The notes under the pieces were generated by a model. It saw only the letters and a program-made list of their open reading frames with translations, was not told the origin of the DNA and did no database searches. From assembly GCA_028873575.1 (NCBI GenBank), contig JAGWHY010000005.1, positions 1 to 62,064 of the forward strand: a stretch of 62,064 nucleotides of DNA. Direction: 5' to 3'. The DNA comes from Acidobacteriota bacterium (GTDB lineage Bacteria > Actinomycetota > Acidimicrobiia > Acidimicrobiales > RAAP-2). Positions 23,700 through 32,285 of this stretch are shown piece after piece. A program made the position numbers and the translations under genes. Position 1 is the first letter of the stretch, and each line of letters begins with the position of its first letter.

Positions 23700-25589
23700 A
23701 TGAGTATGCACGGAATGGGCGCGGTGGGCCGGGGCGGCCGCCTCGGCATGCGCTCGATGCAGCGCGATCGCAAGATCTTGGAGCACCAGCTCAAGAAGGG
23801 GACGTTTCCTCGGATACTTCGCTTCGCGAAAAAGTACCGACGCGATTTGGTGTTCTTCCTCGTCGCCGTGGTTCTCGGCGCCGTGGCGAGTTCGGTGGCG
23901 CCACTCTTACTGCGCGCGATTATCGACAAGGGCATCTACGGGCACCGTGAGGGACTCATTATCGGTCTGTCCGTCCTGACCGCGGTGCTGGCCGTGGTGG
24001 ACGCGGGCCTGTCCATGGTGGAGCGACGAATCTCTTCCATCATTGGTGAGGGCTTGATCTTCGACCTGCGCGCGGCGGTCTTTGAGCACATTCAAAAAAT
24101 GCCCGTCGCCTTCTTCTCGCGCACCCAAACAGGGGCGCTGATCAGTCGATTGAACAACGACGTCATTGGCGCCCAGCAGGCCTTCACGGATCTGCTGTCG
24201 AACGTGGTCGGCAACGTCATCCTGGTCGTGATCGTGCTCGTGACGATGTTCGTTCTTTCGTGGCAGATCACGCTCGTGTCGCTGGTGCTGCTGCCGATCT
24301 TTTTGATCCCCGCCCGACGCGTGGGTCGGCGCCTTGGGACACTGTTTCAGCGCGGCATGGAGCTCAACGCCGAGATGAACATGGTGATGTCCGAGCGATT
24401 CAACGTCAGTGGCGCGATGTTGGTCAAGCTCTTCGGTCGCCCCGATGAGGAGCGGTACCTCTTTGAGGCGCGCGCCGCGCAGGTGCGTGACATCGGCGTT
24501 CACCAAGCGCTCTACCAGCGCTACTTCTTCATCTCGCTGTCGCTCACCGCGTCACTGGCGACCGCTTTCGCCTACGGCTTTGGTGGCGTGGAGGCCCTGC
24601 GCGGCGCGCTCGGGGTAGGTACGGTGGTCGCGCTGACGGCCTATCTGGGTCGCCTTTACGGCCCACTCACCCAGTTGTCGAGTCTCAACATTGACTACAT
24701 GTCGGCGATGGTCTCCTTCGAGCGACTCTTTGAGGTGCTCGATCTCGAGCCGATGATTCAAGAGCGACCCGACGCGAACGTGATTCCCGATGGGCCGGCG
24801 CGACTCGCCTTTGATCGGGTGAGTTTCTCGTACCCGGGAGCCGACGAGGTCTCGTTGGCGTCCCTGGAATCGGTGGCCCGTCTCGACGACACGCCGCGTA
24901 CCCAGGTGCTGCACGACGTGTCCTTCGTCGTCGAGCCCGGGACGATGACGGCGCTCGTCGGTCCGTCGGGCGCGGGGAAAAGCACGATCTCGATGCTGGT
25001 GTCACGTCTCTACGACGTCGACGCGGGATCAGTGTCCATTAACGGCGTTGACGTGCGTGGCGCGACGACCGCGTCACTCAACGCCACCGTCGGCGTCGTG
25101 ACGCAAGACGCGCACCTTTTTCACGACACGATTCGCGCGAATCTGCTCTTCGCGCGACCCGACGCGAGCGACGAACAGATCGCGCGGGCACTCGCTTCAG
25201 CGCAGATCGCCGACCTCGTGGCGTCCTTGCCGCTCGGACTCGAGACGGTGGTGGGCGAGCGGGGCTACCGCCTCTCGGGTGGGGAAAAGCAGCGCGTGGC
25301 TCTGGCTCGTCTCTTACTGAAGGCGCCAGCGTTAGTGGTTCTGGACGAGGCGACGGCGCACCTCGACGCCGAGAGCGAAGCGGCCGTCCAACGGGCGCTC
25401 GACGAGACGATGCACGATCGCACGTCACTGGTCATCGCCCATCGCCTCTCGACGATTCGTAACGCCGATCAGATTCTCGTCATCGACGCGGGGCGCGTCG
25501 TCGAGCGCGGCACGCACGAGGAGCTACTCGCGCGCGGAGGGCTTTACCAGGACCTCTACGAGACCCAGTTCGCTGTGCAGCAGCGTTAG
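23700..25589 (+). CDS. ABC transporter, fused permease and ATPase
   Basis: This 629-residue half-transporter has a six-helix exporter-type membrane domain (about residues 45-340) and a C-terminal nucleotide-binding domain. The ATPase shows Walker A GPSGAGKST (421-429), a Q-loop around VVTQDAHLFHD, signature LSGGEKQRVALARLLL, Walker B LVVLDEATAHLD and the H-loop IAHRLSTI. It resembles lipid or multidrug exporters of the MsbA type and would work as a homodimer. The N-terminus is unusually glycine- and methionine-rich (about 25 residues). GGGAG lies 5-9 bases before the ATG. TACACT about 20 bases upstream may be the -10, so this mRNA has a leader. Confidence 0.93.
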   Translation: MSMHGMGAVGRGGRLGMRSMQRDRKILEHQLKKGTFPRILRFAKKYRRDLVFFLVAVVLGAVASSVAPLLLRAIIDKGIYGHREGLIIGLSVLTAVLAVVDAGLSMVERRISSIIGEGLIFDLRAAVFEHIQKMPVAFFSRTQTGALISRLNNDVIGAQQAFTDLLSNVVGNVILVVIVLVTMFVLSWQITLVSLVLLPIFLIPARRVGRRLGTLFQRGMELNAEMNMVMSERFNVSGAMLVKLFGRPDEERYLFEARAAQVRDIGVHQALYQRYFFISLSLTASLATAFAYGFGGVEALRGALGVGTVVALTAYLGRLYGPLTQLSSLNIDYMSAMVSFERLFEVLDLEPMIQERPDANVIPDGPARLAFDRVSFSYPGADEVSLASLESVARLDDTPRTQVLHDVSFVVEPGTMTALVGPSGAGKSTISMLVSRLYDVDAGSVSINGVDVRGATTASLNATVGVVTQDAHLFHDTIRANLLFARPDASDEQIARALASAQIADLVASLPLGLETVVGERGYRLSGGEKQRVALARLLLKAPALVVLDEATAHLDAESEAAVQRALDETMHDRTSLVIAHRLSTIRNADQILVIDAGRVVERGTHEELLARGGLYQDLYETQFAVQQR

Positions 25590-26365
25590 CCCATGGCGTG
25601 AGCGCCGCCGTCGACGTGAATCACCGCGCCCGACGTCGCGCGAAGCAAGGGTGACAGCAGCGCGACGGCGGTGTCGGCCACGGCGCTCGAATCGTGCACG
25701 TCCCATCCCAACGGCGCGCGTTCGCCCCAGGTGTCCTCAAAGACGGCGAAGCCGGGAATCGATTTGGCGGCCATGGTGCGAATCGGACCCGCGGCGAGCA
25801 TGTTGACGCGAACGTGATCCTCGCCAACTTCGCGCGCGAGGTAACGACCAAGCGACTCCAGGGCCGCCTTCATGACGCCCATCCAGTCGTACATTGGGTA
25901 GGCCCGCGAGCCGTCGAAGTCGAGCGCGACCACCGAGGCGCCGCCGAGCACTTCGCTGCGCTGAAGAAGTGGGCGAAAGGCCCCGACCAGGGCGGCCAGG
26001 GAGTACGTCGAGATCTGCATCGCGGTCGCCACGTCACTAAAGGGCGCGGCGAACATGCCACTGCCCAGACAGCTTGGCGGGGCGTAGCCAATGGCGTGCA
26101 CGAGGCCGTCCAGACGCCCAAATCGGGCCTCCACCTCGCCAACCGCTTCGTGAATCTGGCCCTCGTCGGTGACGTCGAGTTCGATGATCTCACCCACGTC
26201 GCCGAGTTTGCGCGCCGTACGACGGGTGAGTGACGTTCCCCGACCTGCCCCGGAGAGCGCGACCGTCGCGCCCTCTTCGAGCGCACGCTGGGCGATGCCA
26301 AAGGCCAGCGAATCGTCGGTCAAGACTCCAGTAATTAACAGTCGGTGATTTGTTAAGAGCGCCAT
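25586..26365 (-). CDS. Enoyl-[acyl-carrier-protein] reductase, InhA/FabI-like (copy 2)
   Basis: This 259-residue NADH-dependent enoyl-ACP reductase resembles mycobacterial InhA even more clearly than copy 1. It has TGVLTDDSLAFGIA at the nucleotide site, DFDGSRAYPMYDWMGVMKAAL with Y159 and K166 (Y-x6-K), then NMLAAGPIRTMAA and HVDGGAHAMG at the end. This is the better candidate for the housekeeping enzyme. A longer frame to 26515 is rejected because TACGCT sits 6 bases before ATG 26365, the leaderless spacing. The 3' end overlaps the convergent ABC transporter gene by 4 bp. It is divergent from the F420 reductase gene. Confidence 0.92.
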   Translation of the reverse strand: MALLTNHRLLITGVLTDDSLAFGIAQRALEEGATVALSGAGRGTSLTRRTARKLGDVGEIIELDVTDEGQIHEAVGEVEARFGRLDGLVHAIGYAPPSCLGSGMFAAPFSDVATAMQISTYSLAALVGAFRPLLQRSEVLGGASVVALDFDGSRAYPMYDWMGVMKAALESLGRYLAREVGEDHVRVNMLAAGPIRTMAAKSIPGFAVFEDTWGERAPLGWDVHDSSAVADTAVALLSPLLRATSGAVIHVDGGAHAMG

Positions 26366-26371
26366 CTTGTT

Positions 26372-26377
26372 AGCGTA
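26372..26377 (-). promoter_or_regulatory. Leaderless -10 element (TACGCT) before enoyl-ACP reductase copy 2
   Basis: TACGCT on the minus strand is 6 bases from ATG 26365. It lies in the 42-bp divergent spacer shared with the F420 oxidoreductase gene. Confidence 0.5.
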
Positions 26378-26407
26378 CTTCTCAGCATTTCGAAGGTGAG
26401 GACGACG

Positions 26408-27058
26408 ATGACGACAGTGGGCATTGTGGGAGGTACCGGTCCGGCCGGTCGCGGCGTCGCGATTCGACTCGCGAGCGCCGGTTACGACGTGGCGCTCGGA
26501 TCGCGCGACGCGCAACGCGCCGCCGACGTCGCGGCGGCGATGTCACCGCGCGGCGCGGGCACGGTTACTGGCGCGAGTAACGACGACGTCGCGACACGCG
26601 ACCTCGTCATCATCGCGACGCCCTGGGACTCCGCGGTCGCGACGGCGAGCGCGCTGCGTGACGCGCTGCGGGGCAAAATCGTGATTTCCATGGTGAACGC
26701 GTTGACGCGAGAAGGCCGTGAGCTTCTGCCCCTCTACCCACCCCGTGGCTCGATGGCGGCGCAATTAGCCTTCGCCTTGCCCGAGAGCATCCTGGTCGGC
26801 GCGTTCCATCACCTGCCGGCCGCGCAAATGGAGGACCTCGACTCGGGCCTTGACGCGGACGTCGTGATCGTAGGTGACGACGCGCCCACCCGTGAACGCG
26901 TCGCGTCGATGGTCGACGAAATGCCCGGCTTGCGGGCAATCGTGGCCGGATCGCTGTCGCTCGCCAGCGCGGTGGAGGCCTTTACGGCAGTGTGCATCTC
27001 GATCAACATTCGACACAAGGCGCACAGCTACGTGAAGCTGGCCGGCCTTACGCACTGA
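26408..27058 (+). CDS. F420H2:NADP oxidoreductase (NADPH-dependent F420 reductase)
   Basis: This 216-residue Rossmann protein exchanges hydride between NADPH and coenzyme F420. It starts TTVGIVGGTGPAGRGVAIRLA, the dinucleotide motif of the Fno family, and has the NADP-phosphate-favouring LGSRD. VIIATPWDSA and GAFHHLPAAQM line the F420 pocket, and SLASAVEAFTAVCISINIRHKAHSYVKLAG is typical of the C-terminus. AAGGTGAGG precedes ATG 26408 with normal spacing, so this mRNA has a leader. Its stop overlaps the mshC ATG. The presence of this enzyme implies that the organism makes F420. Confidence 0.92.
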   Translation: MTTVGIVGGTGPAGRGVAIRLASAGYDVALGSRDAQRAADVAAAMSPRGAGTVTGASNDDVATRDLVIIATPWDSAVATASALRDALRGKIVISMVNALTREGRELLPLYPPRGSMAAQLAFALPESILVGAFHHLPAAQMEDLDSGLDADVVIVGDDAPTRERVASMVDEMPGLRAIVAGSLSLASAVEAFTAVCISINIRHKAHSYVKLAGLTH

Positions 27059-28179
27059 TGCGTCTGTACGACACGGCTCGTCAGGGAGTCTTTCCGCTCG
27101 AAGCGGGACCACTCGTCACGCTTTACAGCTGCGGCATCACGCCCTACGACGCGGCCCACTTGGGCCACGCCTACGTCTACCTGTGCTTCGACGTCTTGAA
27201 GCGCCGACTGCGCGACGCCGGCCACGAAGCACGCTGCGTGCGCAACGTGACGGACGTCGACGACGATATTTTGCGTAAAGCCCGTGAGCTCGGGGTGCAC
27301 TATCTCGACCTCGCCGCGCAAGAGATGGCCAAGTTCGAACGCGACATGCACTCGATCAATCTGTTGCCGGTCTACGCCGAACCTCGCGCGACGGGGGCTA
27401 TCGCGGAGATTCTGACGCTCATCGGGCGCACCTTCGACGAGGGCTACGCCTACGAGGTCGGCGGCTGGGTGTACTTCGAGGTCGCAAAGTTTCGACGCTT
27501 CGGTCAGGTGAGCCACGCCACCCGTGACGAGATGTTGGATCTGGCCGCGATTCACGGCGGCCGACCTGATGACCCGAAGAAGCGTGACCCACTCGACTTC
27601 GTGCTCTGGCAGCCGTCACTGGACGACGAACCGTCGTGGGAGTCACGCTGGGGAGCCGGTCGACCGGGCTGGCACGTGGAGTGCTCGGCCCTCGCGTTGC
27701 GCGACTTGGGTGAGACCATTGACGTGCACGGGGGCGGACGTGACCTCGCCTTTCCCCACCACGAGTGCGAGGCCGCCCAGAGCGAGTCCGTGACGGGCAA
27801 AACCTTCGTGAAACACTGGATGCACGTAGGACTGGTTGGACTGGACGGCGTCAAAATGAGTAAGTCCCTGGGCAACCTGGTCTTCGTCGAGGACCTCGTG
27901 CGACGTTCGGAGCCCGCGGCCGTGCGACTGGCGCTGCTTGACCAGCATTATCGCCGCGACTGGGAGTGGCGTGACGACCTCTTGTCGCGCGCGCAGTCAC
28001 GTTTGGCAACTTGGCGTTCCACCCAGAGCACCGGACGAGCGAGTTCGGTGTTGGACGACGTGCGCGCCGCCTTAGACGACGACCTTGACACGCCGGGGGC
28101 GCTGCGCGCGATTGACGACGCGGCGCACGCGGGCGCGCACGTCACCTCGGCCGCGTCGCTGCTCGGCATTACGCTTTAA
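27058..28179 (+). CDS. mshC: Cysteine:GlcN-Ins ligase MshC (mycothiol biosynthesis)
   Basis: This 373-residue paralogue of cysteinyl-tRNA synthetase joins cysteine to glucosaminyl-inositol, the ATP-dependent third step of mycothiol synthesis. The zinc and HIGH region reads SCGITPYDAAHLGHA with C25. The ITPYDA text separates MshC from true CysS, which has GPTVYD. Further zinc ligands are in WHVECSAL and HHECE. The class I signature is KMSKSLGN. It is shorter at the C-terminus than CysS, lacking an anticodon-binding domain. The ATG overlaps the stop of the F420 oxidoreductase, which fixes the start. Confidence 0.92.
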   Translation: MRLYDTARQGVFPLEAGPLVTLYSCGITPYDAAHLGHAYVYLCFDVLKRRLRDAGHEARCVRNVTDVDDDILRKARELGVHYLDLAAQEMAKFERDMHSINLLPVYAEPRATGAIAEILTLIGRTFDEGYAYEVGGWVYFEVAKFRRFGQVSHATRDEMLDLAAIHGGRPDDPKKRDPLDFVLWQPSLDDEPSWESRWGAGRPGWHVECSALALRDLGETIDVHGGGRDLAFPHHECEAAQSESVTGKTFVKHWMHVGLVGLDGVKMSKSLGNLVFVEDLVRRSEPAAVRLALLDQHYRRDWEWRDDLLSRAQSRLATWRSTQSTGRASSVLDDVRAALDDDLDTPGALRAIDDAAHAGAHVTSAASLLGITL

Positions 28180-28195
28180 GAGACGAAAGGCCCCC

Positions 28196-30175
28196 ATGTC
28201 AGAGATTGACGTTCAGTTGCCCGACGGCAGTACGCGTACGCTGCCCGACGGCGCCACGGCGCGCGACCTCGCGGCCGCGGTGGGCGCTCGACTGGCCAAA
28301 GACGCGCTCGCGGCCGAAGTGAACGGGGAGCTCACGGACCTAAGTCGCACCCTGCGCCACGGTGACGTGGTGGCGATCGTCACGCCCTCGAGCGACGCCG
28401 GGCGCGACGTTTTGCGCCACTCGACCGCGCACGTGTTGGCCCAGGCGGTCACGCGCCTGTGGCCCGGCGCGCACTTCGCGATTGGACCGGCGATTGAAAA
28501 TGGCTTCTACTACGACTTCGAGCTGCCCGGCGGCCAACACTTTACGGACGACGATTTGGCGCGCATCGACGCCGAGATGCGCGCGATCATCGCCGAGGAT
28601 CAGCCCTTTACGCGCTCCGAGCACTCGGTCGACGAGGGACTCGAAATCTTTCAGAATCAGCCCTTCAAGGTGGAGATTATTCGCGCCGTCGCCGAGGGCG
28701 CGAACGACGACGTCGACCTCGGGGAGGTCTCGGGATCCGTCGTGTCGACCTACGCGAACTCGGCCTCCTTCGTCGACCTCTGTCGGGGCCCGCACGTGCC
28801 CGCGACCTCGCGACTAGGCCACTTCAAACTCACCCGCGTGGCCGGCGCCTACTGGCGCGGTGACGAAAAGCGACCCCAACTCCAACGCGTCTACGGCACG
28901 GCGTGGGAGTCGGCGACCGCCCTTGAGGCACACCTCACCCAGTTACGCGAGGCCGAAAAGCGTGATCATCGAAAGTTGGCGACCGAACTCGATCTGCTGA
29001 GCTTTCCGAGTGAACTAGGCGGCGGACTCGCCGTCTGGCACCCTCGTGGCGGCATCGTGCGAAAAGAGATGGAGGACTTTTCCCGCGCGCGACACGTCGA
29101 GGGTGGCTACCAGTTCGTCGTCACTCCACACCTAACGAACGCGCGTCTCTACGAGACCTCAGGCCACTTGGACTTCTACCGCGACGGCATGTACCCACCG
29201 ATGGAGCTCGACAACGGCACCTACTACATGAAGCCGATGAACTGCCCGATGCACTGCCTGATTTTTCGCAGTCGCTCGCGGAGTTATCGCGAGCTGCCGC
29301 TTCGACTCTTTGAGTTGGGTACGGTCTATCGCTACGAACGAGCGGGGACCCTCCACGGACTCTTACGCATTCGTGGCTTCACGCAAGACGACAGCCACAT
29401 CTACTGCACGGAAGAGCAACTTCAAGAAGAGATCGCGTCGCTGCTCGAGTTCGTGATGAACGTGCTGCGCGCCTTTGGCTTTAACGACTTCACCGCGAAT
29501 CTTTCAACGAAGGACCCGAAGAAGTACGTCGGCAGTGACGAGATCTGGGAAAAGTCCACGGCGGCCCTGCGTCTCGCGTTGGAACGCTTTGGCCTGCGCT
29601 ACCAAGAGAAGAAGGGTGACGCTGCCTTCTACGGTCCCAAAATTGACATCGACGTACGCGACGCGATTGGTCGCACCTGGCAGCTGAGCACGATTCAGTG
29701 TGACTTCAACCACCCCGAGCGTTTCGACTTGGAGTACGTCGGCGCGGATAATCAGCGCCACCGACCCATCATGCTGCACCGCGCCCTGTTTGGCTCCATC
29801 GAGCGATTCTTTGGCGTACTGCTCGAGCACTACGCGGGCAACCTCCCGACCTGGTTGAGCCCCGAACAGGTTCGCGTGTTGGGCGTGCGTGATGATCACG
29901 ACGCCTACGCCGAGCACGTGGCGCAACTACTTCGCGCGCCGGGCGTACGTGTCGGCGTCGAGCTCGCCAACGAACCACTGGGTGCGCGCGTGCGTCGCGC
30001 CAAGCTCGAAAAGATTCCCTACGTGTTGGTCGTCGGCGACGACGACGTCGCGAATGAAACGGTCGGGGTCAACGCGCGCGGCAGCAATGACCCCGAACGT
30101 GGCGTGGGCGTGAGCGCGTTTCGCGATCGTCTCGTCAAAGAGATTGCGGACCACGGCGCGCCCGAGGCGAACTAG
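28196..30175 (+). CDS. thrS: Threonine--tRNA ligase
   Basis: This 659-residue class II synthetase charges tRNA-Thr. Domains in order are TGS (about 4-62), the editing domain with HSTAHVLAQAV and the second zinc-like motif CRGPH (about 65-235), the catalytic core with motif 2 VYRYERAGTLHGLLRIRGFTQ, zinc residues in MNCPMHC, motif 3 HRALFGSIERFFG, and the anticodon-binding domain (about 545-655). GAAAGG precedes ATG 28196 by a normal distance. The longer frame from 28085 overlaps mshC without support. The stop overlaps the GTG of the HIT gene. thrS followed by HIT-pgsA-PatA-pimA is the order known in mycobacteria. Confidence 0.97.
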   Translation: MSEIDVQLPDGSTRTLPDGATARDLAAAVGARLAKDALAAEVNGELTDLSRTLRHGDVVAIVTPSSDAGRDVLRHSTAHVLAQAVTRLWPGAHFAIGPAIENGFYYDFELPGGQHFTDDDLARIDAEMRAIIAEDQPFTRSEHSVDEGLEIFQNQPFKVEIIRAVAEGANDDVDLGEVSGSVVSTYANSASFVDLCRGPHVPATSRLGHFKLTRVAGAYWRGDEKRPQLQRVYGTAWESATALEAHLTQLREAEKRDHRKLATELDLLSFPSELGGGLAVWHPRGGIVRKEMEDFSRARHVEGGYQFVVTPHLTNARLYETSGHLDFYRDGMYPPMELDNGTYYMKPMNCPMHCLIFRSRSRSYRELPLRLFELGTVYRYERAGTLHGLLRIRGFTQDDSHIYCTEEQLQEEIASLLEFVMNVLRAFGFNDFTANLSTKDPKKYVGSDEIWEKSTAALRLALERFGLRYQEKKGDAAFYGPKIDIDVRDAIGRTWQLSTIQCDFNHPERFDLEYVGADNQRHRPIMLHRALFGSIERFFGVLLEHYAGNLPTWLSPEQVRVLGVRDDHDAYAEHVAQLLRAPGVRVGVELANEPLGARVRRAKLEKIPYVLVVGDDDVANETVGVNARGSNDPERGVGVSAFRDRLVKEIADHGAPEAN

Positions 30176-30684
30176 TGCCCCTCGAGCGCTTCAACGCGGC
30201 GTGGCGCGAGAGCTACGTGTCGAGCACCACGGCGCGACACAATCTCGACGACGCGACGGCTTGCGTGTTTTGCGCGCTGGCGAATGAACCCGTGGACGAG
30301 TCGACGGGTGTGCTGCACGTCAGTGCGACCTCGTTCATCACGCTGAACGCGTACCCCTACGGTTCGGGGCACCTCCTCGTTCTTCCGCGGCGCCACGTGA
30401 GTGAACTTGACGACCTCAGCAACGACGAGTACCTCGATTTCACGCAAGTGCTGCGCGTCGCGACACGCGCCCTCACGCGGGCCTACGGGGCCGACGGGAT
30501 GAACGTGGGCATGAACCTCGGACGCGCCGGAGGCGCGGGGATACCGAAGCATCTGCACGCGCACGCGCTCCCGCGCTGGGACGGCGACACGAACTTCATG
30601 ACGACGATTGCCGAAACGCGAGTACTGCCTGAATCACTGGCGTCTACCTGGCGTAAAGTGCGCGACGCGATTGTGGGCCTGTAG
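30175..30684 (+). CDS. HIT-family diadenosine tetraphosphate phosphorylase-like protein
   Basis: This 169-residue protein has the histidine triad KHLHAHALPRW (H126, H128, H130). The middle histidine becomes nucleotidylated. The N-terminal CVFCALAN (C30, C33) and GHLLVLPRRHVSEL are typical of the actinobacterial HIT group, whose M. tuberculosis member, next to thrS, is described as an Ap4A phosphorylase. Since aminoacyl-tRNA synthetases produce Ap4A, the coupling to thrS makes sense. GTG 30175 overlaps the last base of the thrS stop. Confidence 0.9.
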   Translation: MPLERFNAAWRESYVSSTTARHNLDDATACVFCALANEPVDESTGVLHVSATSFITLNAYPYGSGHLLVLPRRHVSELDDLSNDEYLDFTQVLRVATRALTRAYGADGMNVGMNLGRAGGAGIPKHLHAHALPRWDGDTNFMTTIAETRVLPESLASTWRKVRDAIVGL

Positions 30685-30729
30685 TTACTCGGTGGTACCG
30701 GTAGACTCGCCACGTGATCCCGGGGTTGA

Positions 30730-31392
30730 ATGTTCGACGGTAAATTTCGGCAATCGGTCGACGCAACCACCGCGCCTATCGGTCGCTGGTTGGTTCGTGT
30801 TGGCTTCTCGGCCGACGTCTTAACCGGTTCGGGACTCGTCTTCGCCGCGCTAACCGCCTGGGCGATCGCGGAAGGGTCGCACTTTTTGGCGATTGTCTTG
30901 CTCACCCTGACGGGATTTCACGATCTCTTCGACGGCCCCGTCGCGAAGGCCTCGCATCGCGCCTCTCAGCGTGGGAGCTTTTTTGATTCAGTCGTGGACC
31001 GACTGTCGGACGCGCTGCTCTTAGGCGGAGTCGCCTACTACCTCACGGCGCGTCACCACGGACAACTGGTTCTACTGCCTTTCGCGATTTTGACGACCAC
31101 GTTCATGATCTCCTACCAGCGCTCGAAGGCGGAGAGCCTTGGACTGAGCGCGAAGGGCGGTTTGATGGAGCGAGCCGAGCGGATGATTCTGCTCGGCGTG
31201 GGTCTGCTCGCCATGCCCCTCTTTATTCCGACGCTGTGGGTCATGCTGGGCCTGACCGCGATGACCGCGCTCGGTCGCTTCCGCCGAGTGTGGCAGTCCG
31301 CCGCCAGTCCGCCACCACCATCGTCTAGCGAGAGCGAACGATCCCACGCGCGTCGCCTGCGGCGCGGACTGAGTCGCACCGCCCGTCATTAA
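30730..31392 (+). CDS. pgsA: CDP-alcohol phosphatidyltransferase, likely phosphatidylinositol phosphate synthase
   Basis: This 220-residue integral membrane enzyme joins CDP-diacylglycerol to inositol phosphate, giving the precursor of phosphatidylinositol. The family motif is visible as DLFDGPVAKASHRASQRGSFFDSVVD. All aspartates and glycines are present, but the usual Ala-Arg is Ala-Lys. Five or six membrane segments and an Arg-rich cytoplasmic tail follow. Position before PatA and pimA supports the inositol branch rather than phosphatidylglycerol phosphate synthesis. TAGACT at 30702-30707 may be its -10, with a leader of about 15 bases. Confidence 0.87.
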   Translation: MFDGKFRQSVDATTAPIGRWLVRVGFSADVLTGSGLVFAALTAWAIAEGSHFLAIVLLTLTGFHDLFDGPVAKASHRASQRGSFFDSVVDRLSDALLLGGVAYYLTARHHGQLVLLPFAILTTTFMISYQRSKAESLGLSAKGGLMERAERMILLGVGLLAMPLFIPTLWVMLGLTAMTALGRFRRVWQSAASPPPPSSSESERSHARRLRRGLSRTARH

Positions 31393-31394
31393 TC

Positions 31395-32285
31395 GTGGCC
31401 GGTCGCGCGCGCGTCGCGCTCTTTAAAACGATTGGCGCGCTGGCCGAGGCTCTTCCCGAGCGCGTTGACGTCGGCGTCGCGCGAGGCGTCGCGCGCCGTC
31501 TCGGTCGACGTCAACGAGCGGCCGCGGGGAACCTCGCGGCAAATCAACGTCGCGCCCTCTCACTCGATGGCGTCGCGCCGAGCGACGAACTGCTCGCGCG
31601 CTTCGTCGATCGGGGCTTCGCGAGCTACGGCCAGTATTGGGCCGAGGGCGCCAAACTGCCCGCGCTGAGCCAGGGTGCCATTGACGACCGCTTCGCGATC
31701 GCCGAAGGCGTCGAGTTTCTCGAGGCGGCCCGCACCGCCCGCAACGGCCTGGTCGTCGCGTTGCCGCACGTTGGTTCCTGGGAGTGGGGTGGATCGTTTT
31801 TAAACTCCTTTGGTCTCGGCATGACGGCAATTGCCGAGGAACTCGATCCGCCGGCGCTATTTGACTGGTTTCGTCAAAAGCGCGAAGCCATTGGCATCCA
31901 GGTAAAACCGCTTAACGACCACGCCGGCACCGCACTGCTCGAGGTGCTGCGTCGCGGAGGTGTCGTGGGACTCTTGTGCGATCGTGATCTTCAAAACAAC
32001 GGCGTACCCGTCACGTTTTTCGGGGAGCGCGTCACCATGCCCGCCGGACCGGCGACGTTGGCGTTGCGTACCGGGGCGACACTCCTCGCCGCCGCGTGTT
32101 ACAGCGGTCCGGGGCGCGACCACTACGCGGTCGTGCGACCACCAATTCCGGCGATTCGTGAGGGGCGACTGCGCGAGGACGTGGCGCGCGTGACGCAGTG
32201 CGTCGCGACGGAGTTGGAGGGACTGATTCGTCGTGCCCCTGATCAGTGGCACGTGTTACAGCCTCTCTTCACGGCGGCGCCGTGA
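31395..32285 (+). CDS. Phosphatidylinositol mannoside acyltransferase (PatA-like)
   Basis: This 296-residue acyltransferase of the LpxL/HtrB-like fold acylates the mannose of PIM1 or PIM2 on the cytoplasmic face of the membrane. The catalytic HxxxxE motif is in LPHVGSWEWGG. GVVGLLCDRDLQNNGVPVTFFGE and PAGPATLALRTGATLL are characteristic of the family, and the C-terminus has RRAPDQWHVLQPLF. It starts at GTG 31395, two bases after pgsA ends. Its stop overlaps the pimA GTG by 4 bp, so pgsA, PatA and pimA form one coupled module. Confidence 0.9.
   Translation: MAGRARVALFKTIGALAEALPERVDVGVARGVARRLGRRQRAAAGNLAANQRRALSLDGVAPSDELLARFVDRGFASYGQYWAEGAKLPALSQGAIDDRFAIAEGVEFLEAARTARNGLVVALPHVGSWEWGGSFLNSFGLGMTAIAEELDPPALFDWFRQKREAIGIQVKPLNDHAGTALLEVLRRGGVVGLLCDRDLQNNGVPVTFFGERVTMPAGPATLALRTGATLLAAACYSGPGRDHYAVVRPPIPAIREGRLREDVARVTQCVATELEGLIRRAPDQWHVLQPLFTAAP

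Noticed and set aside
23907-24506. 199-codon minus-strand frame opposite the ABC transporter
   Set aside because: The opposite strand encodes well-defined membrane helices of the exporter; the antisense translation is His/Gln/Asp-rich shadow sequence.
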